Shown one piece after another: positions 54,473 through 64,000 of a DNA stretch of 64,000 bases; the stretch's first letter is position 1, and every line of letters starts with the position of its first letter. This DNA is from Ophiura sarsii (Eukaryota > Echinodermata > Ophiuroidea > Amphilepidida > Ophiuridae), in NCBI GenBank assembly GCA_035610835.1, contig CM069454.1:744001-808000 (forward strand). The letters run 5' to 3'. Below the pieces are notes generated by a model. It did not search any database, had not been told where the DNA came from, and saw nothing but the letters and a program-made list of their open reading frames with translations. The translations under genes and the position numbers were made by a program.

Positions 54473-55056
54473 CAGCAGATTCGAACCGAGGCGGGGAGAA
54501 TCCAATAGATTTATAGTCTAAAGCAGGCCTTCTCAATTAGATTTTGTGAAGCACCACTTTTGAGATGTTAATGATCTAGAAGCGCCACTATCCCTGCGAG
54601 CGGAGCGACAAACGGCTGGGGTCCGCCTTAGGTCCAGGGGGCGAAATCCCCTGGAAGCTCATGCATTTCCCCGTTTGAAGAGGCTAAGGAGAGCTAAGGA
54701 GAGCTATATTTGCATGCAATATATAGTACAAGAAATAAAGAGATGTTGATGGTAAAATGTACAAAAAGGGTACCAAATGTAGTGATAATCAATAGGCCTA
54801 CTATGACTAATCATGCCTTACCTCACTGCATTTAGTGGCTGAAGTGGCTCTTCATGCTTCTTGCGATCTGGTTGAAGTTGGGGATATATTTCTTCTTCTT
54901 TTTTAATTTTAATTTTAATTTTTAATTTTTTTAAATTTTAAATATCCATGCATCCTTCCGTGCGCCACTCGGACTGATGCAATGCGCCACAAGTGGCGCG
55001 CGCGCCACCATTTGAGAAGGCCTGGTCTAAAGCCTTAACCGCTCGGCCATGACTAC
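54473..55056 (-). pseudogene. tRNA-Ser-like sequence split by a hAT MITE
   Basis: On the minus strand the 5' half (55056-55025) reads GTAGTCATGGCCGAGCGG then TTAAGGCTTTAGAC. The 3' half (54523-54473) reads TATAAATCTATTGG, ATTCTCCCCGCC and GGTTCGAATCTGCTG. Joined across one target copy, this has the D arm, anticodon arm (loop CTATAAA where tRNA-Ser(AGA) has CTAGAAA), long variable arm and T loop of tRNA-Ser. The T stem and 3' acceptor are degenerate. It is a tRNA-Ser pseudogene or a tRNA-Ser-derived SINE head. Confidence 0.72.
54524..55024. mobile_element. hAT-type MITE (CAGGCCTTCTCAA family)
   Basis: The inverted ends CAGGCCTTCTCAA and TTGAGAAGGCCTG are flanked by the exact 8-bp duplication GTCTAAAG (54516-54523 and 55025-55032). 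Internal 'gcgccact' near each end is also mirrored, and the middle has a 'gtccagggggcgaaatcccc' hairpin. No transposase is present. Confidence 0.95.
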
Positions 55057-55346
55057 TCATTGAAGCGACTATCGTTTCAATCAATAATGAACTAGTGGTG
55101 AACTATCGAGTTATTCGACCTAAAATGAGTCATTTGGGTGGAATTTGGATACGTATATTTTATTTAAAATGTACAACACACCCACACTGAAAGCTAATAA
55201 TGTAAAGTAATATTGTCTAAACCTGTCAGAACTGTTGGAACCTTTTACAATTAAGTCTCTAATAAATCAGACAACAACCCAATGTTGCAAAACCCGATAG
55301 TTGAATGATAACTATATTTGGGTATAAAACGCTGAGGATATCAGGA

Positions 55347-55421
55347 AAGTTGAAATAGCTCAGCTGGTAGAGATTAAGACTCGCAATCAGCAGGCCGTAG
55401 GTTCGAATCTTTGTGGCGGTT
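55347..55421 (+). repeat. tRNA-like sequence (relic or SINE head)
   Basis: The A box 'aatagctcagctggtagag' and the B box 'taggttcgaatct' are correctly spaced. The T-stem pairs poorly and the anticodon stem does not close, so it is probably not a working tRNA. Confidence 0.6.
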
Positions 55422-55899
55422 TATATTCCTTGTGTTTTATACATGTACGTATATCGGTCGGGTCAGGGACGAGCTCTGTTAGGGTTTAACGTAAATACAA
55501 ATCTATTCCGTTATACGTTTGTCATATTTGTTCGCGGTTTTCACTTATATTCATTTTATTTAATTAACGTTATTTATTTATTTTGTATTTATTTTCTTAA
55601 TTGTTGTTGTTTATTTAATAATTTATCAATCAATTAATTATAAATAGCCCTAAATACACATTAATTACTTCATTTCTTCATTTATTATTTATTAGGTCAC
55701 GTTCAAACATTATTCTCGCGCTACGACGTATTAATGCAAATATCGATTTGATTTGTTGGTGTTTTCCCTTGTTTTAGAAAAGGGGTTCGTTCATAGTTCA
55801 TAATTAGAAAACTGTGGTAGGACTCAAACCCATGACCTTTGATTAAAAATACGAGGTACTCTTTTAACTATCCCAACTATGTACAGCTCAGTCATAGTA
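55422..55899. other. AT-rich sequence
   Basis: No gene is recognised. The short frame after the tRNA-like segment has no known motif. Confidence 0.35.
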
Positions 55900-56025
55900 C
55901 ATGTTTTTTGAACAGTAACAAGTGTATTGAAGGTTGTGCATTAAAAATTGATATACAACGAATACTTGGAGAACGAGAGCCTTTGTGTTACGGGCACGCA
56001 TGAGCAGATGAGTGAAGTGGATTCC
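55900..56025 (+). repeat. Dispersed direct repeat, copy of 53770-53892
   Basis: It has the same ordered blocks as 53770-53892, including 'gttacgggcacgcatgag'. Confidence 0.8.
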
Positions 56026-56594
56026 ATATCTATAGAACGCTTCACTTGAACAACAACGATAGGCATAGTAATCAATGCAAATGAGGATTATGAGATATTA
56101 TTCCGTTGTTAACATGGTGATGTGTGGTAGAGTATGACGTTGTATTCAGTGAGTGAGACTATTTTCATACTTGTGACTTGTACACCTATACACCATGTAC
56201 ACCATGCCGCTACCAGAACCACGAATACATACCGCTTAAATGAAAAGTATTTGTTGAAACGTGTTCTAGATTTTCCCAGATGAAAGATTAAATCAGTGAC
56301 TTTTAAATCGGTGACGGTATTTTGTTGTTGAATCTATGTGTGTGTCTCGGATTAAAATTGATCATAAGGAAGGAACATAGTGGAAAGAATGAAAGAAAGC
56401 CTCAAAAAGAGTTACATCACCACCGTCCCCAAATCAAACAAAATACATCAAAAATTGAAAATTAAAACTATAACAAAACCCAACATACACAAACACCCCA
56501 CCCCACAAAAAAACACGCACAAAAAGACAAAGGAAATTATCATATTAAAAGGACAAAACAAAGTACCGTATGATAAATCATGACGACAATGAGA

Positions 56595-57008
56595 AGACCA
56601 AAATGAATTTACTGGGAATCGAACTTACGATTCGGTGTTTTTTTTGTATATGTTTGATTCAAAGTCCAGTGCCTTACCAACTAAGCTGATTTCCACATGA
56701 GAATTTGGAGTCCCATTTATATAATTATGTCAACAACTGGTGCAAATCTCCGTATTTCGTGTTTGTTCAACAAACGTGTACACTACTATCAAGAGAGGGC
56801 GCTCACTACATAATCACTGGGCTCTGTTGACTTTTATGTCTATATATCGAATATCTACGGTAGATTAGGTATGAAAAAGTCGGTGCTCATCAGAGTCGAA
56901 CCCGGATCTTCCTGATATCAAAGCGGACGCTCTAACGCTGAGCTACCGAGAACAATGTATACCGTTTCTCAATAAAATAAACACATAAACGCATGTAATT
57001 AAAATACT
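56595..57008 (-). repeat. tRNA-containing repeat, uninterrupted copy (empty site)
   Basis: Read on the minus strand it contains both tRNA-like heads in the order seen at 49971-50121 and 52943-53185, joined directly at a single TA (56861-56862). About 85-90% identical to the interrupted copy. The total is ~414 bp. Confidence 0.9.
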
Positions 57009-57300
57009 TTTTTTGGTTTAGTGGCGGGGCTGCAAATCCTACTAGGGCGACGTTCGGTATTAAGTCATATCGGGGCGGCGCATAACATGGGGGGGGGGGG
57101 GGGGGGTGAGTGCATCATTTCTTATTTGCGGGGGGGGGGGGGTGGTTCTGTTCGGGGGGGGGGCTTTGGGTGTACTTTCGGGGGAAGGGCTTACGGAAAG
57201 GGGGGATTAGTTGTCGTGGGGAAGGGGGGGGGGGTGTTAGTGGGGGTGGGGGGGGGGGGCGCAAATTGTTCAACGGTGCCGCACATCTGTTTGTTCGTTT
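57009..57300 (+). repeat. G-tract cluster
   Basis: Six or more runs of 8-18 G within 200 bp (57090-57260). The open frames here are glycine artefacts. It is a candidate G-quadruplex region on the plus strand. Confidence 0.85.
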
Positions 57301-57944
57301 GTTTGGTATCTTTCGCTTTGTCCTATCAAAAATGTACTTGATTAAAGTTGACCAAAAAAATTAAATTGTGTGCTATTCTTAAACATAACAAAAATGTAAT
57401 ACATGGACGATTTCTTTCAAACAATTTGCACAACTTTGATCTGGTTTTGTTTGGGTTAAACAGGCATTTCTTTGGATAGACTCGGGAAAATTCGACAAAA
57501 CAAAACAGCATATGAGGGGTTGTTTAATTATCTTGACGCTTGTACAGACATCAAATAAAAATAAAAATTGGGCACAAGCCAGATTGTTCGTGCTCGATGT
57601 TGATCAAGCTTATCTGTAGATTTTCTGTTATATTATGTAAAGATTACAGCCAAATACTGATTAATCAATGATAGCAATGACATGGGACATGTGCACCTTA
57701 AACCTGTTTAAATGTTAATATTTTACATTATAACTACCTTTAGGTCTCATTGGGATTGGTTGAATTAAAAGTGGGTAATGTATGCACATTCTCCATTAGC
57801 ATAAGGAAACCCTGGCAAATGTATATGATAAAACAAAAACTATTTAAACATTTTACATTCAACTATTCATATATGACGATACTAATCAACTGTTACATTT
57901 TAGTTCATGAATATGTCTCTATTTAATATACATGTATTTTCAAG
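57301..57944. other. AT-rich sequence, no feature seen
   Basis: No gene or repeat was recognised between the G-tract cluster and the next hAT element. Confidence 0.35.
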
Positions 57945-58353
57945 CAGTGTCGGCACCAGCCTCATAATTGTTGGGGCAAAAGGGGGAGGGGGCAACACAA
58001 TTTTTAAGGGGGTGGGGGGAATGACAAAAATGATGCGCACACATTTGTTGTGCCATTTTGCGCTAAAATTGTCAAATTTGGTCTAATACTAACTAATTTG
58101 GAATGAAAATGCGAGCTTGCTAAAATTGTCAACATTTTATTTAATTTAACCTAATTTAGTACGAAAATGTGCGCACAGTGCGGAAAAGAATTGCTTTTTA
58201 TGCTAGAATTGTCTATTTTTTCTAATTTTAACTAAATTGAAATATTTTTGGGTGCAAAGTGGGGGGGGGGGGGGTGAACAACATTTCTTTCTTTTTTTTT
58301 GGGGGGGGGGGGGGGTGGAATGCCCCCTTGCACCCACCCTAGTGCCGCCACTG
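57945..58353. mobile_element. hAT-type MITE (CAGTGNCGGCAC family)
   Basis: The ends CAGTGTCGGCACCAG and reverse-complemented CAGTGGCGGCACTAG are flanked by the exact 8-bp duplication TTTTCAAG (57937-57944 and 58354-58361). G/C tracts occur near the right end and there is no transposase. Confidence 0.95.
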
Positions 58354-58831
58354 TTTTCAAGTAGTAATAAACATACAATAAAGTTTGAAAATACACACAG
58401 CAAGATCAACAAACCTGTGCTGCATAAACAATGAATTCAAAACATAACGTAATCAGACATTTTAATTGTAATCAAGTATTTTTCGTTTCCTGCTCTCATA
58501 TTGTCCCTTGTTTGAACTCACGGCGGGTAGCGTCATTTTTGATTGCAATGGTTAATTTTATCTATGTCTGATCTATCTATCTCAGTGTCTATGTTTGCCT
58601 CTATCCGATAAATTAAAGGATTTGATTCTCTCACATGAACTGTGATTGGCAATATGTGATCCATGATGCACATTTGTGTTAACAGAACGAATAAGCTTTC
58701 ATGCTTTTGACTTGCAGTATTCCAGTTTGGCTACAAATATTTTGTTGTACACAGTTAGAGACGCTTTACTATTATTTAACCATTTATAATCAGTCTTGTT
58801 TCCACATTTCCAATACACGTATTGATTAATA

Positions 58832-59397
58832 AAGGGTTCAACAAAAGAAAGTATACAACTTTGTTTATGTCATTTTGAGTAACATTGAATTATTTTTTGA
58901 CCAAACAGGCTAGATAGTCATTTTGATGAATCTTTTAGGCATAATTTGATACCAAATTTTCCCTCTAACAACAAAGATAAACCATGGTTAGCACCATTTA
59001 AAGAAAATTAGTCACTTTTCAAAAGTCACATTTTTAATACACTACGCGGGAAGAAAAGACCACATGTTACCTGTTCATAATCGAACAGCCCGCTCGCTCA
59101 GGCACAACCCAACGCATCCCCACTGTGTGATCAATATCCATTTCATTCCCGGCTATTCAAGGTGTCATGCACAGCATTTTCTCACGGCTTGCGTGCGTTG
59201 AAAATGTGACTTTTGAAAAGTGACCAATTTTCTTTAAATGGTGCTAATCATGGTTTATCTTTGTTGTTAGGGGGCAAATTTGGTATACAATTATGCCTAA
59301 AAGATGCGTATCTAGCCTATCTATTTGGTCAAAAAACAATTGAATGCTACTCAAAATGACATAAACAAAGTTGTATACTTTCTTTTGTTGAACCCTT
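58832..59397. mobile_element. TA-flanked foldback MITE with ~205-bp arms
   Basis: The left arm 58832-59036 and right arm 59203-59397 are ~93% identical inverted repeats beginning AAGGGTTCAACAAAAGAAAG, separated by ~166 bp. TA is on both sides (58830-58831 and 59398-59399). Confidence 0.92.
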
Positions 59398-59559
59398 TAT
59401 ATTCATTATTTAACCATGAAATAAATAATTTGGAAACTTGAAAATGGAATCGAATGCATCGCTATATCCTACAATAACTACAGTCGATGATCCTTCTGAA
59501 TCTAATAATATACAATGATTGAGAGTTATGTGTGAAATAACCTGATCTTAACCCTAACA

Positions 59560-59760
59560 CTTTTGGGATGGAAATGGGCGAAATTTAGCGGGAAAAACGG
59601 ACTTGCCGACGACGGGATTCGATCCCGGGTCCTCCAACATGGACGACCGTGTCTTAGTCCACTCGGCCAGGGGGTCACGCGCTCGCAAATAACAAGCCGT
59701 GCGCATTTATCAGCCGCCGTCAGCGGCCGGCGAGATAGACCGAGGCGACATGTGCTAAAG
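59560..59760 (-). repeat. tRNA-derived SINE-like repeat
   Basis: The minus strand has 'ctggccgagtggactaagac' (A box, Ser/Leu-like D arm) and 'cccgggatcgaatcccgtcg' (B box, good T arm), then a non-tRNA body 'cccgctaaatttcgcccatt'. The acceptor stem does not pair. Confidence 0.68.
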
Positions 59761-59969
59761 TGCAAAATACCACAAATATTGCTGCAGCACATAACGGGGA
59801 AAGTGTTTGTTCTTTTTTTTTTGTGACTGTAAATAAATGTAAGCAATAATATGTGTCACACATAAATGCATACTTCAATTTAAGAGGGGTTTATATTTAT
59901 ACGAATACACTGCCAAAACATATATTGTGTTGCTTTAATCACTAACGAAGTTTTTAACCGCCAACTATA

Positions 59970-60075
59970 TTGCCAGGGACTGGCCGGGATTCGATCCGGG
60001 GACCCTCCAGACATCTGCCCATCATCCAGCCACATCCAGCTACTCCTTCACGAAGTATACCGCGATCACTATACA
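59970..60075 (-). repeat. tRNA-like SINE head
   Basis: The minus strand has a clear T arm 'ccggatcgaatcccgg'. The upstream D-arm region 'gtatagtgatcgcggtat' is weak. It is likely a tRNA-derived relic. Confidence 0.5.
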
Positions 60076-60079
60076 CCTA

Positions 60080-62255
60080 GTACAAAAGTTGATTTGATGT
60101 TGCTAATTCAAAACAGATAAACAATCCGAGATATTCACTAAATTAGCAAATTTCTTCTCCGCAGTTTGATACCTCATTCAACAAAATCGAATGGATACTT
60201 TTAAAGTCATGGCGATTACAATGACCGCGCATAACAACAACAAAGTTGCACTAAAAATGGTTTTCTATGGGATAGAATTGATTTGTGTGTAATTAGGCAG
60301 TGTGGGGGGGGGGAGGGGGTGGGCGATTCATAATACTTGCAATTTACAAAATTACATTGCATTTTGTTCGCTGTAATTGGTAGAAGTATGCTTTCGTAAC
60401 TACAATTTTGTGTTTACATGTCTACTATTAAAAAATAGTGTAATAAATAAAATTGGAGACAATTTTTTTTTTAACTTCTGAAATCTCATTTTCACTATTT
60501 TCATGAGAGTTGACCATATAGCCACCGCACGCAGAAAATGCCCAAGTCCGACCTCCGCTTCACAAGTGACCACAACGCAACAAAAGTAGGAAAGGATACG
60601 ATAGGACAAAGTTCCATACAGGACCAATCACTAACATAGCACATGAGGGTTACCGCACCTGGCGACCTCCCCCATCACCAGAAGCAAGCACAAAGGGATG
60701 GGCGGGATGTTATTTAACCGACTGTTACTGATGATCCCAGCCAACAATGGGACATGCATCGGGCAACAGAAAAAAAAACACAAGTGAATAGAGGGTGTGT
60801 GATTGGCTAGTGTCACATAACAAGTTTACTACACCATAAAGAATACACCTGGACAAATGCCACAATAAACAATAGAAGGAATGATGCCACACATGGGCCA
60901 AACAACACCCAAACAACCACATTTGGTGATGGTTAATTTAAATTAGAATGCTCTCCATTCTCCCCGAAAAGCGTAACAAACATAAAAACAGGAGTGTCAC
61001 AAAAGGCAAATTTTGCATTCGCAAGAAGGTTTGTCTCAGAAACATTTTGCCCAAAAGCTAAGTGCTGTGCGGTTTTTGTTTTTTTGTTTTTAGAAAAAAG
61101 GGTATGAGGTATGGGATTTTTTTGCTAATCCAAGCTTACAGAGCCTTTTAAAAAAAAAATTGTTTGTAAAAAAAAGAAAAAAGAATTAGGCCTCAGCGCG
61201 TAGACGTCGTTAACCGTTCACATTCTTTGTTTGGCCTAATGCATACATAATATTTTTGATTACCAAAAGCAATTTTAGTTGGGGGGTTATAAATGCTTTT
61301 ATTTTAAAGTTATGCGCATTTAAACAAAGAGGTCATAACATTAATTGGGCAAGTTTCACCGGTTTTTTAACAATAACAATTTGTAATTGAAATGATTGGT
61401 TTGTATTATTATGTAGGCTTATGAGAGAGGACAAATCAAAGAGATGTTGTGTTTTTGTCTTCCTTTTTTGATTGTGGTAGAGAATAATCCTTTATTATGT
61501 TATGATATTTAAACACCAAATCTATTGAATTGCAACATTTTCCTATTGATTTTGTCACTTTTAGGTAACACATCGGCCCAAGTGCTTTTGCGACTGCATT
61601 GTAGAAGACTACCGGGAACTTTGAATGATCCATAGATAGAAGATCTATGAAAAGTCCCTTTTTGATAACAGTGCTGATAATGAACCTGAACCTTGGTATA
61701 CATGTATTTGTATAATGATATTGGTATACATTCACAATGATATATCTATCATTAGTTATTGCATTTTAATTTGTGTTTTATCCAGCAATCATATATATCC
61801 AGCCCGGCATTATTTACTGTGAAAGATTTCGGACCAAACCTTAACACTGTAGACATCAGAGAAGAGTATATCCTGTGTTTAGCAGACCACGTGTAAATTT
61901 ATGATATTTTCTGTATAATTTTATCCCTTGGGAGACTGTATAGCAGAAAGGAATCGTTAACAGTAAGGTAAGGAACAGTGAATATTAATTCTAATTTTCT
62001 ATATAAACTCCTCAAAAAGTTAAACAGTTCAGAATTTGTTTCAGCGGACAATTGTTTTGAATATTTTGAGATACTCATATTGTTTTACATATCAATTGAA
62101 AGCTGAAGTACTTTCCCTTCCGATGATACCACATTTGTAGCAGTCACTTGTTCCAGTGCGCAGCCACTTCCTTGAGAATGTGGGGTTGTCTCAATCAATA
62201 TGTGCTCACCACTATTTTGCACGCAAAATAAAACTTTACCGTCTGTTCAATGAAG
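60080..62255. other. AT-rich intergenic sequence
   Basis: No gene is recognised. The minus-strand frames at 60631-60922 and 61436-61735 have no known motif. Confidence 0.35.
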
Positions 62256-62298
62256 TGTGTTATGTTCTGGGGGGGGGGGGGGGGGGGCATTCAGGGCC

Positions 62299-62345
62299 CA
62301 GGGGCGGCGCCAGGGTTTTTGATAAGGGGGGTGGGGGGGCTATTG
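62299..62345 (+). mobile_element. Possible hAT left end (CAGGGGCGGCGCCAGGG)
   Basis: The start CAGGGGCGGCGCCAGGG followed by a G-tract is the style of the hAT MITEs above, but a matching right end was not found. A G-tract of ~18 lies just upstream (62270-62287). Confidence 0.45.
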
Positions 62346-62393
62346 GCCGTCCAAAACTTAAAATAAATTGTAAATGCATTTTTGTTAGGGATC

Positions 62394-62913
62394 ACGTCAA
62401 AACTCGACCGCCCGGCAACCGCCGGTTACGGCCGGTTCCGTTCGGTTCTCACAAAACGTGTCGTCTGTTATAATATACACACATAATGAGGTCAAATAGT
62501 AACACTCTGGTGAACACGACCGGTTGAAAGTGCCTCGTCACACACGTGAGCAATAACATCTTGAAGTAATGGGCTCTTTTAAGACTTAAAAATCACAGTT
62601 GACAACCAGTACAATACAGCTATTGATTTTCGCTGGGGTTGGCTTTTTCAATCTGTTTATAGCTCAATTAACTTTAAAATCAATACCGAAAGTCTATGAA
62701 TGTTGTTTTTTTATAGAACGATTATAGAGAGAGCTATTATGACCGCAAAGTAACAGATTGATAGTGTAAGTTGGTCAGATTACAGCATTAAGTCAACCGG
62801 CGGTTGTTCAGTGTTGCATGCGCGAATATTCATATACCAGTAAAACATTTGACCTGAAAGAACCGGGCGGAACCGCCCGTAACCGGCAGTCAACGGGCGG
62901 TCGAGTTTTGACG
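62394..62913. mobile_element. MITE with ~60-bp GC-rich inverted ends
   Basis: Left 'cgtcaaaactcgaccgcccg' ... 'ccggttacggccggttccg' is mirrored by right 'cggaaccgcccgtaaccggc' ... 'cgggcggtcgagttttgacg'. The arms differ at several sites. The target duplication is unclear, although 'ttag.gat' text occurs on both sides. Confidence 0.8.
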
Positions 62914-62994
62914 TCGCCCCTTAGTGATGTGCGAAGCAGCGCGGTGCGAAACAGGGGGAGTCTGAGGGGGCATGTGCCCTCCTCAGGGTTCAAT

Positions 62995-64000
62995 TGTTTT
63001 CATATTTCGAACCCAATTGGTGCGATTTGGTGTGTATTTTTGACCGAATTTTGGTTGAAAAGCCATCACTTCATTTCCAATCAATATTGGCTTTTTATCA
63101 AAATTAGACAGCTACATGTAGGCCTATTTCGTTATATGCGAGAAAGAAGTTGTGTATATACTGATGACATTTTCTAACAATGTTATGTAGATAAACTGCT
63201 TCGCGGCGAATGGAAGCGGCGAATGGAAGCTTTTATAAATACATTTTTATAAATTGTTAACCCGTATAGCAAAATAAAGCTTTTACGCTTTAGGTTCAGT
63301 TATTTATTTATTTTCCAACCATGACCGGGACCATGACTTTTCATACTATTTTTAGACGCTTCGATTCCCTCGATTGACGCGTTGAAATTTGAATGAATAC
63401 ATTATAGGTTTTAACCTATTCATTCCCCCGAATAAGTGTTATCCCTACACCCACCCGAATGACTTTAGTGCTGGGCTGCCTGTTTCCTGAAAACATGCGC
63501 GCGTAGCGCGTGAATTATTTTCTATATGCTCAGTTCTGGCTATAACTTATTTTGGTTTGAGATGGGCTTTTAGAATGATATTTCTCATACTATTTGTATA
63601 ATAATTTTGTTTCGATTCCCTCGACTGACGCCTTAAAATTTAAAATATATGAAACCTTTTAATTCCCCAGAAATGGGTGTATTTACCCGAATGATAGTCA
63701 AAATGTTGATTTATCTTCAGTTTTATGAAAGCGAAATAAAAGTATACGATCGATGACGACAAGAAAGCGTCAAAGCGATGATACAGCGAGCGCGTCAAAA
63801 TCTTTAACTCTAACCTCGACGCCTACTGACGATATAGCAATATCCTGCGGACGCCGGACGCCGGACGGTGTGATATTGGTCAAACGTTGCAACAACAGTG
63901 AGGGCGGGCGATATGCTGCTCGTTTTACAGACGATGTTGAATATGGGCTCTTTCACGAATTAACGAAGGACAAACAAACGGTTAACAACGAATTAAATTA
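62995..64000. other. Unassigned sequence to window end
   Basis: No gene is recognised. 'ttcgattccctcgattgacgc' occurs at about 63360 and in a variant at about 63613, in a ~240-bp diverged tandem duplication. The last 250 bp are GC-richer and open, with no known motif. Confidence 0.4.
63330..63700 (+). repeat. Diverged ~250-bp tandem duplication
   Basis: 'catactattt', 'ttcgattccctcga.tgacgc', 'ttgaaatttgaat/ttaaaatttaaaa' and 'attc.ccc.gaa...gtgt' recur in the same order at 63342-63440 and 63588-63690. Confidence 0.65.

Noticed and set aside
57021..57364. Glycine-rich open frames
   Set aside because: Translation of G-tracts only; no codon variety or motif.

Overview
This window is AT-rich, intron-containing, repeat-dense eukaryotic DNA with one assembly gap (a run of N at 28939-29038). 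The mix points to an invertebrate, most likely a deuterostome such as an echinoderm or hemichordate: CR1/L2/jockey-like and RTE-like LINEs, a Penelope-like GIY-YIG fragment, Harbinger, hAT and Tc1/mariner relics, many tRNA-derived SINE heads, frequent 'taggcct' words, and an intronless leucine-rich-repeat rhodopsin-class receptor of a type expanded in echinoderms. That placement is inference; the species cannot be read from the sequence.

Only one large protein-coding locus is present. At 32719-36578 (+) an intronless gene encodes a signal peptide, a cysteine pair, a long Ser/Asn-rich repetitive linker, about 26 leucine-rich repeats, a cysteine hinge and seven membrane segments (LGR/relaxin-receptor/GRL101 type). 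It carries two apparent lesions, an in-frame TGA at 32890 and a one-base frameshift near 35797-35816. It is either a recent pseudogene or a gene with assembly errors. On the minus strand between 19.24 and 10.36 kb, four exon-like blocks with good splice sites match translation elongation factor 2 in the right order. Each carries a frameshift, a deletion or substitutions, so this is an unprocessed eEF2 pseudogene whose introns have filled with repeats.

Layout. 0-9.5 kb: TTAA, hAT and TA-flanked MITEs, a Harbinger fragment, a SINE and a broken CR1/L2 LINE. 9.5-19.3 kb: the eEF2 relic, with a palindrome-rich MITE, a hairpin-bearing 34-bp minisatellite (13.8-16.4 kb) invaded by an RTE LINE and a mariner MITE, and a degenerate ~214-241 bp satellite (16.9-18.6 kb). 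20-23.4 kb: a hAT element inside a palindrome, degenerate short repeats, GCAGGCCTGC-rich repeats and two adjacent TA MITEs. 26-29.3 kb: Penelope and LINE fragments, hAT-like ends and the gap. 29.4-32.3 kb: TTAA MITEs. 32.7-36.6 kb: the receptor. 36.9-45.1 kb: MITEs, a LINE remnant with a PHD-like knuckle, a mariner-like element with a transposase remnant, an LTR-type gag fragment and a near-perfect long hairpin. 45.3-46.9 kb: a 5'-truncated LINE with an undamaged RT ORF. 47-49 kb: a degenerate minisatellite. 49.9-57 kb: tRNA-like repeats and a three-layer nest (LINE inside a TA-flanked inverted-repeat element inside a tRNA-like repeat) whose empty site is preserved in an inverted copy 4 kb away. 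57-64 kb: hAT and foldback MITEs, SINE heads, G-tracts and otherwise plain AT-rich DNA.

The genes do not form a pathway. The main value of the window is as a record of layered transposition, in which several insertions can be proven from target-site duplications and from empty sites inside the window.
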